From contig NZ_JARXVF010000001.1 of the NCBI RefSeq assembly GCF_029892515.1, positions 1,922,001 to 1,986,000 on the forward strand: DNA of 64,000 nt. The letters run 5' to 3'. The notes under the pieces are model-generated. The model made no database searches and had not been told where the DNA came from. It worked only from the letters and a program-made list of their open reading frames with translations. Both the position numbers and the translations under genes were made by a program. Positions 7,513 through 16,085 of the stretch are shown here, piece by piece (position 1 is the stretch's first letter; every line of letters begins with the position of its first letter). Source of the stretch: Pseudaminobacter soli (ex Li et al. 2025) (GTDB lineage Bacteria > Pseudomonadota > Alphaproteobacteria > Rhizobiales > Rhizobiaceae).

Positions 7513-8757
7513 ATGTCCATTCTCTCCGGTTCCCGCCGCAAGGCGGCCATCGCCTTCATCCTCGTGACCGCCATTCTCGACATCGTGGCAATGGGCATCA
7601 TCATTCCGGTGCTGCCGTCGCTGATCGAGGAATTCGCCGGCTCGAATGCCGAGGCGGGCTGGATCAACGGCGTGTTCGTGGCGCTGTGGGCCGGCATGCA
7701 GTTCGTCGCCTCGCCGGTGATCGGCTCGCTGTCCGACCGCTATGGCCGCCGCCCGGTGATCCTGCTTTCGACGGTGGGCCTGGCGGCCGACTATGTGCTG
7801 ATGGCGCTGGCGCCGAACCTTTGGTGGCTGGCGCTGGGGCGCATCGTCGCCGGCATCACCTCGTCGAGCTTCACCACGGTCTTTGCCTATATGGCCGACA
7901 TCACCCCGCCCGAGGACCGCGCGCGCGGCTACGGGCTGATAGGTGCTGCCTTCAGCGCCGGCTTCGTGGCCGGACCGCTTCTGGGCGGCGTGCTGGGAGA
8001 GATCTCGCCGCGCGCGCCGTTCTGGTTCGCGGCGGCGATGAGCGGCATTGCCTTCCTTTACGGGCTGTTCGTGCTGCCGGAGTCGCTTGTGCCGGAAAAG
8101 CGCATGACCTTCTCCTGGAAGCGCGCCAACCCGTTCGGCGCGATGATGCTGTTGCGCTCGCACGCCGAACTCACGGGCCTGGCAATCGTGACCTTCCTGC
8201 TGCACTTCGCCCATCACGTGTTCTCGGCCGTGTTCGTGCTCTATGCCGCCTACCGCTTCAACTGGCATGCCTGGGAAGTGGGCGTGCTGCTGGCGATGGT
8301 CGGCGTGCTCGACATGACGGTGCAGGGCCTGTTGGTCGGACCGATGGCAAAACGTTTCGGCGACCGCGCCACCATGGTGCTCGGCCTGTTCGGCGGCGCC
8401 ATCGGCATCGCCTGGATGGGGCTCGCGTCGACGGGCCTGTTGTTCACGCTCGCAATGTTCCCCAACGCGCTCTGGGGCCTGGCCATGCCGACCCTGCAAT
8501 CGCTGATGACCCAGCGCGTCTCGGAATCCGAGCAGGGCCAGCTGCAGGGCGCCAATATGAGCGTGGCCAGCGTGGCCGGCGTGGTCTCGCCGCTGTTCTT
8601 CGGCGCGGTCTATGCCTTCACCCTGCGAGAAGGGTCGTGGCTGCCCTATCCGGGTGCCGCCTTCCTGATTGCCTCCTTCGTGCTCCTGTGTGCGGCGCTG
8701 ATCGGCTGGGTGGTGGCGCGGCAGGCAAGCCGGCGCGAGGAAGAAGCGTTGTCCTGA
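7513..8757 (+). CDS. MFS drug efflux pump, TetA/TCR-like
   Basis: A 414-residue, 12-helix major facilitator. The first cytoplasmic loop holds the MFS motif GSLSDRYGRRPVIL (residues about 71-84), and the fifth helix carries the antiporter motif GLIGAAFSAGFVAGPLLGG (about 141-159). The overall pattern, starting AFILVTAILDIVAMGIIIPVLP, is that of the tetracycline/H+ antiporter subfamily. In soil bacteria such chromosomal proteins usually export other small molecules, so tetracycline resistance should not be assumed. It starts at MSILSGS, 254 bases from the divergent ALDH gene, and is a single-gene unit with a hairpin directly at its stop. Confidence 0.85.
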   Translation: MSILSGSRRKAAIAFILVTAILDIVAMGIIIPVLPSLIEEFAGSNAEAGWINGVFVALWAGMQFVASPVIGSLSDRYGRRPVILLSTVGLAADYVLMALAPNLWWLALGRIVAGITSSSFTTVFAYMADITPPEDRARGYGLIGAAFSAGFVAGPLLGGVLGEISPRAPFWFAAAMSGIAFLYGLFVLPESLVPEKRMTFSWKRANPFGAMMLLRSHAELTGLAIVTFLLHFAHHVFSAVFVLYAAYRFNWHAWEVGVLLAMVGVLDMTVQGLLVGPMAKRFGDRATMVLGLFGGAIGIAWMGLASTGLLFTLAMFPNALWGLAMPTLQSLMTQRVSESEQGQLQGANMSVASVAGVVSPLFFGAVYAFTLREGSWLPYPGAAFLIASFVLLCAALIGWVVARQASRREEEALS

Positions 8758-9037
8758 CGCCCTTTTTGGGGCGTCACCCGGCGGCGCGTGACGCCGCCAA
8801 CCTCATGCGCACCCAGCGCAACACCTCAAAATCGAGATCGATTACGCGTCGACTCAAAATGTTACGGGGTCCTTTGACGCGCCAGATCTGCCGCGCGGCA
8901 CAGCTGGACGCGGTACGGCCGGGGTCTTTCCCTCCGCCTTTCGGGGGGCAACCCGGATCGTGGACGGGTCAATCTACGACCGACGGCTTAGCCGGGTACG
9001 GCGTCACCGGACAAGCATATCCGAATAAGCTAGTAGG
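8755..9037. other. Intergenic stretch with hairpins, no gene
   Basis: The gap from the MFS gene to rlpA is 462 bases. At its left end are two GC hairpins: TGACGCCC/GGGCGTCA at 8755-8776, starting on the MFS stop codon, and GGCGGCG/CGCCGCC at 8780-8798. Neither has a clear T-run. No open frame with a ribosome site is visible in the remainder. Confidence 0.45.
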
Positions 9038-9052
9038 TTAATGTAAGGTTAA
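9038..9052 (+). promoter_or_regulatory. CtrA-type box upstream of the RlpA-like gene
   Basis: TTAA-N7-TTAA (spacer TGTAAGG) matches the full CtrA consensus used by the alphaproteobacterial cell-cycle regulator. It lies 167 bases before the rlpA start, in otherwise GC-rich DNA. Binding is inferred. Confidence 0.55.
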
Positions 9053-9219
9053 TCCCGTAGGTTCTGCGGTGACACGAATCCGCGCAGCCGCCTGACAAAC
9101 TGTTTCCAAGTGACTCCAAAGTTGTCTCGCGGCCATGGAACCGCCAGTAGTCTGCCGCATTTGCCGCCCCATTTCGCCCGTACCCGCTTCGGCACCGATT
9201 AACGGAGCCTAACCGAAAG

Positions 9220-9579
9220 ATGATGAATTTTCAGACTGCGATCTCCGCGGTCGCGGTGACGGCCGGCCTGATGATTGCCGCCTCTACCGTAACCGCCTCG
9301 GCCCAGTGCGGCCGCGCCTCCTGGTACGCCCTCACCTCCAAGACGGCGTCAGGCGAGCGCATGAACCCCTCGGCCATGACCGCAGCCCACCGCACCCTGC
9401 CACTCGGCAGCAAGGTGCGCGTCACCAATCAGAGCAACGGCCGCAGCGTCATCGTGCGCATCAATGATCGCGGACCCTTCGTAAAAGGCCGCGTGCTCGA
9501 CCTTTCAAAGGGCGCAGCCGCGAAGCTCGGCTTCGTCAGTTCGGGTCAGACCGCCATCTGCCTGGCCCGCGAGAGCTGA
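9220..9579 (+). CDS. RlpA-like septal ring / lytic transglycosylase family protein
   Basis: A 119-residue exported protein. A signal peptide covers residues 1-28 and ends in TASA before QCGRASWY. The rest is one RlpA-type double-psi beta-barrel: [13 protein letters not shown], then [23 protein letters not shown] and [15 protein letters not shown]. RlpA proteins act in the envelope, some cutting naked glycan strands at the septum. There is no lipobox and no SPOR domain, so this is a small periplasmic version whose activity cannot be assumed. The last 34 bases overlap the tail of the convergent ATP-grasp gene. A CtrA-type box upstream suggests cell-cycle control. Confidence 0.85.
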   Translation: MMNFQTAISAVAVTAGLMIAASTVTASAQCGRASWYALTSKTASGERMNPSAMTAAHRTLPLGSKVRVTNQSNGRSVIVRINDRGPFVKGRVLDLSKGAAAKLGFVSSGQTAICLARES

Positions 9580-10634
9580 GAATTCAATCTGTTCGACGCC
9601 GTTTCGGCGATCGCCTCGGCCAGCCCAAGTCCCCATTGCGCCTTGCAATAAGCTCGGAAATCAAAGCACGGCAGGCCGGGGCAGACCTCGAACTCGATGA
9701 GGTGGACGGTGTCGTTCGCCTCCACCCGGAAATCCATCGAAAAGACGTCGCGCAGGGCAAGCGCCTGCATGAGCCGGCCTGCGATGGCGCTGATGCGTTC
9801 GGCGGCGCGCGGCTGGCCGGCGGCCACCGGCACCAGTTCCGGCTCGGCATAGGCGCCTGTCGCCTTCGCCTCGGCGCCGGTGTCGCCATAGAGCGCCAGG
9901 CTGTCCTCCATCGTCTGGAAGTCGCCGCCTGAATCGACGAAGAAGATGCCGAGCGCCTCGACGCCCGTTTCCGGCTCCAGCCCCAGAAAACTCACCCGCA
10001 CATTGCGCCCGGCCACATAGGGCTGCACCACGACGTCGTCGCGATAGGCGGCAAAGACGCGGCGGCTGAGATCGAGCGCATGATCCAGCGAATGGCAGCG
10101 CGAATCCGAATAAATGCCGATCTTGGCGCCGAGCCGGTTCGGCTTGACGAAGTATCCGGACGGTGAAGCCGGCGGCTCGACCAGCCACACGCCATTGCGC
10201 GCAAGGCCCGCCTCGGGCACCGGCAGCCCAAGCGCGCGCAGAACCGCGCCGGAGCGGAACTTGTCCTGACAAAGCGCAAAGAGGGAGTCGTCGGCGCCCA
10301 GCGTCGGCAGATCGTTGAGCCGCGCCAAGGCAGGCCCCGCGCTGCCGCGGAAATAGGCGATGCCGTCGCTGATCGTCCAGACCAGCGTCCGCTCGGGATC
10401 GCGGCCGGCGAGCGCCTGCGGTGCATCGTCCAGCGCCACCGGCTCGAAGCGGAGGCCGCGCCGGGCGCAGGCCTGCGCCATGGCGTCGAATTCGGGCGCA
10501 ATGTCGGTCGACTGGGCAAGATAGGAGGCGACTTCAGCGGCGCGGGTGGGCGAACAGCCATTGGCAACCAGCCGGTCGAAGCAAGCCCGCTCGGGCTCAT
10601 AGACGAAAAGCAGCGTTGACGACTGGTCTGGCAT
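9546..10634 (-). CDS. ATP-grasp ligase, D-alanine-D-alanine-ligase-like
   Basis: A 362-residue protein starting [22 protein letters not shown] lies nine bases before the ATG, and the longer reading upstream lacks support. The C-terminal two thirds resemble an ATP-grasp fold: [14 protein letters not shown] for the phosphate-binding lysine and loop, [14 protein letters not shown] for the second lysine region, and [11 protein letters not shown] with [17 protein letters not shown] as the metal-binding acidic end, as in D-Ala-D-Ala ligases. The N-terminus is not a standard Ddl domain. Such proteins join a carboxylate to an amine using ATP; the substrates are unknown. It follows the galactosidase gene after 168 bases and may be an independent gene. 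Confidence 0.7.
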   Translation of the reverse strand: MPDQSSTLLFVYEPERACFDRLVANGCSPTRAAEVASYLAQSTDIAPEFDAMAQACARRGLRFEPVALDDAPQALAGRDPERTLVWTISDGIAYFRGSAGPALARLNDLPTLGADDSLFALCQDKFRSGAVLRALGLPVPEAGLARNGVWLVEPPASPSGYFVKPNRLGAKIGIYSDSRCHSLDHALDLSRRVFAAYRDDVVVQPYVAGRNVRVSFLGLEPETGVEALGIFFVDSGGDFQTMEDSLALYGDTGAEAKATGAYAEPELVPVAAGQPRAAERISAIAGRLMQALALRDVFSMDFRVEANDTVHLIEFEVCPGLPCFDFRAYCKAQWGLGLAEAIAETASNRLNSQLSRARQMAV

Positions 10635-10802
10635 TTTATTCCACTCCTCCGGAGCCTGGTTAATCCGGCAGACCGGACTTGGCTCCATCTCCATTGTCTC
10701 CCGCATGATGCTTGCCAAAACCTTTCGTGCTTTGCGGGAGATCGACCTTGGCCAAGCGCTGGCGCGACATCGGCTCCAGGATGCCAATAGTCTCTACTTC
10801 GC

Positions 10803-12776
10803 CTAACGCACGAAAGCTGCCACGCCGCAGGGCTCCAGGATCTCGCTGCCGAGAAGCAGCGCGTGCCCATCGATCCATTGCCTGATGTCGATCGGCTCCG
10901 GCCCGTAGTTGAAGATGTAGCGCGTCGGGCCGTTGTCGCGGATGCGGATGTCGCGCGGCAGGCGGTGAACAGCCACGCCGGCCTTGCCGCAGAGATACTC
11001 GACCACGCGCGCAGCATAGGCCCCGTTGGGCTGACCGGCGAGATAATGGAAGGTCTCCACGGCATCACAGCAGAAGGCCGCCTCGCCGTCCTGCGTGGTG
11101 TCGATGACCCGCACGCCCTCGCCCAAGGACAAAAACTCGCGCCAGGTTTCGAAGGCGCAGACATTGGCCGGCTCGTCGATGCCGATCGCGAAGGGCGGCG
11201 CAAGCGTCTCGGAACGCCGCACCTTTATATGCATATGCGCCTGGAACCCCGCGCCGGGCGGCAGGGTGTCGGGAATGCGGAAATCGGGCGTGCGCGAGCC
11301 GGTGCGCGGGCCGGCCAGCACCACCTGCCCGTCCGCGCCGAGCGCAGCGGCAAGGTCGGCAGACAGCGAAAACAGCCCCGGCAGCAGCACAAGCCCGTAG
11401 CCGCGCACCGCATCAGCCCGCGGCGGCACGATGTCGACCGAAACGCCGAGGCCGCGCAGCGCCCGGTAGAACAGCAGCACCAGCCTCAGATAGTCGAAGG
11501 ACTTTCCCTGCGGCTGGATCGCCCACGCCCAGGCACTTTCATAGTCGAAGACAATCGCCACCGGCGCTTTCGTCGTGGCGACCTTCGCCCCCGTCGCCTT
11601 GATCTCACGCGCGACGGCGCTGACCACATGGTAGGCCTCGTTGGGCGTCGTGTCGGGCAAAAGCAGCGCCTCGTGCATCTGCTCCTGCCCGAAGGGCGCC
11701 TGGCGCCAGCGGAAATAGCTGACCACTTCCGCGCCCGCCGCAAAAGCTTCCCACGCCCAGAGCCGCACCGCGCCCGGCGCTGGCGCAGGATTGTGCGGCG
11801 CCCAGTTCACCGGGCCGGGCTGCTGCTCCATCACCCACCAGCGGCCGCGGCCGCAGGCGCGGTAAAGGTCGTGGTGGAAAGCCTGCAGATCGGGGTCGCC
11901 GACGCGCATGTAGCGCTGCTTGCGCTCGGGGTCGGTGGTGTCGCGGTCGAGGAAGCCGAGCGGATAGGAATCCCACGACGCCGCATCGAGATCGGCCGAG
12001 ACGGCAAAATGGTCGAACGCCAAGAACGAGCCCATGAAATTGTGCAGGATCGTGCGGCCCGGCGAATGCTTGCGGATGATGTCGGTCTGCAGCCGGTTGA
12101 AGCTGACCACCTGGTCTGACGAATAGCGCCGGAAATCGAGCCGGTGGGCGGGCGCGGCCTCGGTGACGGTGAGGTTGGGCAGCTCGACCTCGTCGAAGGA
12201 GCGATACTCCATCGACCAGAACACCGTGCCCCAGGCGCGGTTCAGCGCATCGGGCGACTGGTATTTTTGCGAGAGCCAATCGCGAAAACCGGCAAGTGCT
12301 GCCGCCGAATAGCTCTCCACCGTATCGTGGCAGCCATATTCGTTGTCGGTCTGCCAGGCGACTACGGCCGGGTGTTCACCGAAGCGCTGGGCAAGGGCGG
12401 TGACGATGCGGGCGCATTCGCGCCTGTAACCCCGGTGGCTGAAGCAATAGTGCCGGCGCGAGCCGAACTTGCGCACGCGGCCCTCGGCATCGACGGCCAG
12501 CATGTCTGGCATCCTGTCGACCAGCCATTTGGGCGGGGTTGCCGTGGGCGTGCCGAGCACCACCTGCAGCCCCTCGCCATGCAGCGTGTCGATGGCACGC
12601 GCCAGCCAGTCGAAATCGTAGCGGCCGGGCTCCGGCTCCAGCCGCGACCAGGCAAATTCGCCAATGCGGACATGAGTAATGCCCGCCTCGCGCATCATGC
12701 GCGCATCGATGGCCCAGCGCTCGGGCGGCCAGTGTTCGGGGTAGTAGCAAACGCCGAGTTTCTGGCCGGTGGTCAT
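10803..12776 (-). CDS. GH42 beta-galactosidase
   Basis: A 657-residue retaining glycoside hydrolase of family 42. The N-terminal barrel begins LGVCYYPEHWP. The acid/base is E146 in WQTDNEYG and the nucleophile E317 in WWVMEQQPG, both in family-typical settings. A trimerisation domain and a small C-terminal barrel follow to the normal GH42 length. It cleaves terminal beta-galactosides and, with no signal peptide, acts in the cytoplasm on imported oligosaccharides. The longer open frame upstream overlaps the lactonase gene and is not coding. It is the seventh catabolic or transport gene in the minus-strand run and is separated from the lactonase by 11 bases. Confidence 0.92.
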   Translation of the reverse strand: MTTGQKLGVCYYPEHWPPERWAIDARMMREAGITHVRIGEFAWSRLEPEPGRYDFDWLARAIDTLHGEGLQVVLGTPTATPPKWLVDRMPDMLAVDAEGRVRKFGSRRHYCFSHRGYRRECARIVTALAQRFGEHPAVVAWQTDNEYGCHDTVESYSAAALAGFRDWLSQKYQSPDALNRAWGTVFWSMEYRSFDEVELPNLTVTEAAPAHRLDFRRYSSDQVVSFNRLQTDIIRKHSPGRTILHNFMGSFLAFDHFAVSADLDAASWDSYPLGFLDRDTTDPERKQRYMRVGDPDLQAFHHDLYRACGRGRWWVMEQQPGPVNWAPHNPAPAPGAVRLWAWEAFAAGAEVVSYFRWRQAPFGQEQMHEALLLPDTTPNEAYHVVSAVAREIKATGAKVATTKAPVAIVFDYESAWAWAIQPQGKSFDYLRLVLLFYRALRGLGVSVDIVPPRADAVRGYGLVLLPGLFSLSADLAAALGADGQVVLAGPRTGSRTPDFRIPDTLPPGAGFQAHMHIKVRRSETLAPPFAIGIDEPANVCAFETWREFLSLGEGVRVIDTTQDGEAAFCCDAVETFHYLAGQPNGAYAARVVEYLCGKAGVAVHRLPRDIRIRDNGPTRYIFNYGPEPIDIRQWIDGHALLLGSEILEPCGVAAFVR

Positions 12777-12787
12777 GGCGAATTTCC

Positions 12788-13663
12788 CTAGATCAGCACG
12801 CGCGGCTCGAAGCGTCCCTTCACCGGCAGGTCGAGCAGCAGGGTCATGCCAGCCTGCGGATCGGCCTTGCGCGCCGCCTCGTCCATATGTTCCCAGGCGC
12901 TGGTGACGGCCAACCGGTCGGCAGCCGCGCCGATGAAGGCCGGGCAGGACGGCTGGCGGGTGGGCAGGGAAATGGTGCGGATGCGGCGGCCGTCGGGCGA
13001 ATAGGCATCGAGGCAAGCCGCGCCCCAGCGCGCATTCCACAGAACGCCTTCGGCATCCACGACCGAGCCGTCCAGCCCACCCGGCTGGCCGCTGTGATCG
13101 AAGAACAGCTGCTTTTCTCCGATCGGCAGGCCGGTGTCGGGATCGCAGGGGATGCGATAGAGCAGGTTTTCCATAGTGTCGGTGTAATAGGCGACGGTGC
13201 CGTCCGGCGAGAAGCAGATCGAATTGGTGATCGAAATGTTGGAGACCAGCCGCCGGACCTCGCCCTTGAAGAACCAGTAGATCGAGCCCGCACCACGCTC
13301 GGCCTTCTTGCCCATGGTGCCGATCCAGAAGGCGCCGCAGGGATGCACGCGCGCATCGTTGGAACGAGTGACGGGATTATCGGCCTCGATCGGCAAATAG
13401 GAGGTGATGGCGCCCGTCTTCACGTCGCGCAGGCTGAGCCCGCTTTCGCCGACCAGAAGCTGGTTGCCGTCATTGACGACCGCCAGCGCGCTCATCATCT
13501 CGGGCAGGTCGCGGACGATCGTCTCGCCGCCGCCGATCTTCTTTTCGAGCAGCTTCTTGCCGACAATGTCGAACCAGAACAGCGTGTCGGTTGCGGGGTC
13601 GTAGGTCGGCCCCTCGCCCAGATGGCAGTTGTGATCCGACAGGATCGATACGCCCACGTCCAT
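12788..13663 (-). CDS. SMP-30/gluconolactonase family lactonase
   Basis: A 291-residue six-bladed propeller of the SMP-30/regucalcin family. The divalent-metal ligands can be placed at E17 (LGEGP), N147 (ITNSICFSPDG) and D198 (GGLDGSVVD), with N102-D103 in the substrate pocket (SNDARVHP). These enzymes open sugar 1,5- or 1,4-lactones. In this cluster the likely job is opening galactonolactone made by the SDR dehydrogenase, giving galactonate. The gene starts one base after the dgoA stop, so the two are translationally close. Family is certain; substrate is inferred from the neighbours. Confidence 0.88.
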   Translation of the reverse strand: MDVGVSILSDHNCHLGEGPTYDPATDTLFWFDIVGKKLLEKKIGGGETIVRDLPEMMSALAVVNDGNQLLVGESGLSLRDVKTGAITSYLPIEADNPVTRSNDARVHPCGAFWIGTMGKKAERGAGSIYWFFKGEVRRLVSNISITNSICFSPDGTVAYYTDTMENLLYRIPCDPDTGLPIGEKQLFFDHSGQPGGLDGSVVDAEGVLWNARWGAACLDAYSPDGRRIRTISLPTRQPSCPAFIGAAADRLAVTSAWEHMDEAARKADPQAGMTLLLDLPVKGRFEPRVLI

Positions 13664-14296
13664 TCATTCCTCCTCGAAAACCGCATCATAGGCGCGGACC
13701 GCAGCCTCAGCGCGCTCGCGCACCATAGCCGAGGTCATGCCCGGCTTGAACAGGCTGGAGCCGAGGCCGAAGGTGCGCACGCCGACCTTTCGATAATCGG
13801 CAAAATTTGTCTCCGAGACGCCACCCACCGCGCCAATGACCGCATCCGCCGGCAGCACCGCGCGAATGGCGGCAATGCCGGAAGGCCCGAGCACGCTGGC
13901 CGGAAAGAATTTTAGCGCCGACGCGCCGAGCCGTAGCGCCAGCAGCGCCTCGGTGGGCGTGAACACGCCAGGCATGGTGATCATGCCGTGATGGTTTGCC
14001 CGCTGCATCACTTCGGCATCGATGTTGGGGCTGACCAGCAGGCGGCCGCCGGCGTCGTGCAGGCGGTCGACATCCTGCGGGGTGAGCACGGTGCCGGCGC
14101 CCACCAGCGCATCGGGCAACAGGCGCACCAGCGTTTCGATAGAGACGAAAGGCTCGGGCGAATTGAGCGGCACCTCGATGGCCTCGATGCCGGCCTCGAA
14201 GATGGCGCTGCCGATTCCCGCCGCCTCGTCGGGTTTCAGGCCGCGCAGGATGGCGACAAGGCCGCGCCGCAGTTTTGGAAAGGGAATGCTGGTCAT
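13664..14296 (-). CDS. dgoA: 2-dehydro-3-deoxy-6-phosphogalactonate aldolase
   Basis: A 210-residue class I aldolase of the KDPG/KDPGal family. The Schiff-base lysine is K129 in ALKFFPAS, the catalytic E41 is in IEVPLNSPEP, and R18 in AILRG binds the phosphate-sugar acid. The NSP after the glutamate is typical of DgoA, as opposed to Eda. It splits 2-dehydro-3-deoxy-6-phosphogalactonate to pyruvate and glyceraldehyde 3-phosphate. The ATG overlaps the dgoK stop by four bases (ATGA), so the kinase and aldolase are coupled. The longer upstream frame is a shadow of dgoK. Confidence 0.92.
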   Translation of the reverse strand: MTSIPFPKLRRGLVAILRGLKPDEAAGIGSAIFEAGIEAIEVPLNSPEPFVSIETLVRLLPDALVGAGTVLTPQDVDRLHDAGGRLLVSPNIDAEVMQRANHHGMITMPGVFTPTEALLALRLGASALKFFPASVLGPSGIAAIRAVLPADAVIGAVGGVSETNFADYRKVGVRTFGLGSSLFKPGMTSAMVRERAEAAVRAYDAVFEEE

Positions 14297-15240
14297 GCGG
14301 TTGCCTTGCTTTCGATCATGCCGAGATGCCGTGCGGCGGCAAAGAGGCCTGTGCGCACGGCGGCGTCGCCATCGGCGATGCGCACCTCGTGGCCGGCGAG
14401 TTCCAGCGCCGCGCGATAGAGCGGCGAAAGTGCTGCGGAGCCGACGAGCGTGACCGGTTTTTTGTCCGCCGCCGCGAAGCGGCGCGTGGCCGAAGCCACC
14501 TCCGCGCCGATCAGCAGGCCGGAGAGCATGGCAGCGCTGTCCTGCGCCGAAAGCCCGGCGAGCAGGCCGGCGGCACGGATGCGGAAGAGCTGGGCGCCAA
14601 TGTCGCCGCCCTGCGCCAGCGCGTCCGCACAGGCCTGGCGAAACGGTGCAGCATCGGGGGACACATGACCGGCGCCGGTCACCGAATGGCGCAGGATCGA
14701 TTGGCTCGACAGCAGCGAATAGAGTTCGCCGGTCAGCCAGGTGCAAAAGCCCGCGACAGCGCCGTCGCGCATCTCGACCCATTTGGAATGCGTGCCCGGC
14801 ATGCAGACGAGATGGCCGCCCGAGGCAAGCGCGGCGATGCCGGCAAGCTGGGTTTCCTCGCCGCGCATCACGTCGGGCGCATCCGGGTCGTGCTGGGCAA
14901 TGCCCGGCACGATACGGATTTCTCGCGCGCTGCTTGCTACCCTCACCGCGCCGGCCAGCACTTCGCCCAGCGCAACGGGCGCCGAGGCGTAGGGCGCCTC
15001 GACCCAACCCTGGCGCGAGCCGGCCATGCCACAGATAACGACCGGCAATGCGGCAGGCGCCTGGAGGACGGCCAGATGGTTTTCCAGAATGGCGGCAAAT
15101 CCCTGCGGGGGCACCGACAAAAGCCCCTCGGCGCTGCGCCGTTCGGCAAGCACCGCACCGGCTGCGTCGAGCAGCCAGATCCTGAAATGCGAGGTGCCCC
15201 AGTCGACCGCCGCGACCGCCGGGCTGATATGCGATGTCAC
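14293..15240 (-). CDS. dgoK: 2-dehydro-3-deoxygalactonokinase
   Basis: A 315-residue kinase that phosphorylates 2-dehydro-3-deoxygalactonate at C6 before aldol cleavage. The N-terminal phosphate loop AVDWGTSHFRIWLLD is that of the ASKHA-fold DgoK family. MPGTHSKWVEM and FCTWLTGELYSLLS are further family marks, and the C-terminal GSAALSPLY closes the nucleotide site. I place the start at GTG, six bases after a perfect GGAGG; the GTGA overlaps the stop of the SDR gene by four bases. Both ends therefore overlap their neighbours, which marks a tightly coupled SDR-dgoK-dgoA string. Confidence 0.92.
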   Translation of the reverse strand: MTSHISPAVAAVDWGTSHFRIWLLDAAGAVLAERRSAEGLLSVPPQGFAAILENHLAVLQAPAALPVVICGMAGSRQGWVEAPYASAPVALGEVLAGAVRVASSAREIRIVPGIAQHDPDAPDVMRGEETQLAGIAALASGGHLVCMPGTHSKWVEMRDGAVAGFCTWLTGELYSLLSSQSILRHSVTGAGHVSPDAAPFRQACADALAQGGDIGAQLFRIRAAGLLAGLSAQDSAAMLSGLLIGAEVASATRRFAAADKKPVTLVGSAALSPLYRAALELAGHEVRIADGDAAVRTGLFAAARHLGMIESKATA

Positions 15241-16004
15241 AAAAAACCTCCGTCGACGATCAGCGTCTGCGCCGTCAGCATGCGCGAGGCATCGGACGCC
15301 AGGAACAGGCATGGGCCGACCATGTCCGCCGGTTGCATGACCTCCTTGATGCATTGGCGCGAGACATGGGTGGCGAGCGTCTCGTCGGTGACCCAGAGGT
15401 CGCGCTGGCGCTCGGTGATGACCCAGCCAGGCGCGATGGCGTTGACGCGGATGCCATGCGGGCCGAGTTCGCCGGCCAGCCCCTTGGTGAGGCCGATAAT
15501 GCCGGCCTTGGCCGTGGTGTAGGACGGCATGTTGGGGTGGTTGATCATGAAGGAGGTGGAGGTGAAGTTGATGATCGAGCCACGGCCCGCCTCCCTCATG
15601 CCCGGCGCCACCGCCTGCGCGGTGAAGAAGTGCGGCCTGAGATTGATCGACTGGTTGTTGTCCCAATAGTCGGCGGTGACGCTCTCGACCGCATGGCGGT
15701 TGTCGAGCGCGGCGTTGTTGACCAGCACAGTCACCGGCCCATGTGCTTCGGCCGCGCGCGTCACCGCCGCGCGCAGAGCCTCAATATCGCGTAGGTCGGC
15801 CTTGAGGAACAGCGGCCGCGCGCCGGTCTTCTTCTCGACATGCTCGCACAGCGCCTCGCTGGCGGTCTCCGCAATGTCGATGAAAGCGACCTTCGCGCCT
15901 TGCTGGACAAAACCCTCGACAATGGCAGCGCCGATGCCAGAGCCGCCGCCGGTGATCAGCAGTGAGGCGCCCTCGAGGTCTGGAAATTTTGCCGATGGCA
16001 TCAT
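15237..16004 (-). CDS. SDR family dehydrogenase, candidate galactose 1-dehydrogenase
   Basis: A 255-residue classical short-chain dehydrogenase. The NAD(P) motif is TGGGSGIG at residues about 18-25, NNA at 96-98, and the catalytic triad S149, Y162 and K166 (STS ... PSYTTAKAG). N121 completes the tetrad, and PGWVITERQ follows. D43 at the end of beta-2 favours NAD+ over NADP+. SDRs of this type oxidise aldoses at C1 or sugar acids. Here, between an alpha-galactosidase and DgoK, oxidation of galactose to its lactone is the reasonable role. The start is chosen from GGAGGGG before an ATGATG pair. Confidence 0.82.
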   Translation of the reverse strand: MMPSAKFPDLEGASLLITGGGSGIGAAIVEGFVQQGAKVAFIDIAETASEALCEHVEKKTGARPLFLKADLRDIEALRAAVTRAAEAHGPVTVLVNNAALDNRHAVESVTADYWDNNQSINLRPHFFTAQAVAPGMREAGRGSIINFTSTSFMINHPNMPSYTTAKAGIIGLTKGLAGELGPHGIRVNAIAPGWVITERQRDLWVTDETLATHVSRQCIKEVMQPADMVGPCLFLASDASRMLTAQTLIVDGGFL

Positions 16005-16085
16005 GTCAGGTCCCCTCCCAAATCGTCCGCTATGCCTTGCGCCATGGAATGCACGACGCAGCAAGGAAGGCCAAGAGGGTTGGTC

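Noticed and set aside
13664-15666. Long versions of the dgoA and dgoK frames reaching far upstream
   Set aside because: The upstream parts overlap the preceding genes in another frame. Ribosome sites and family N-termini fix the shorter starts.
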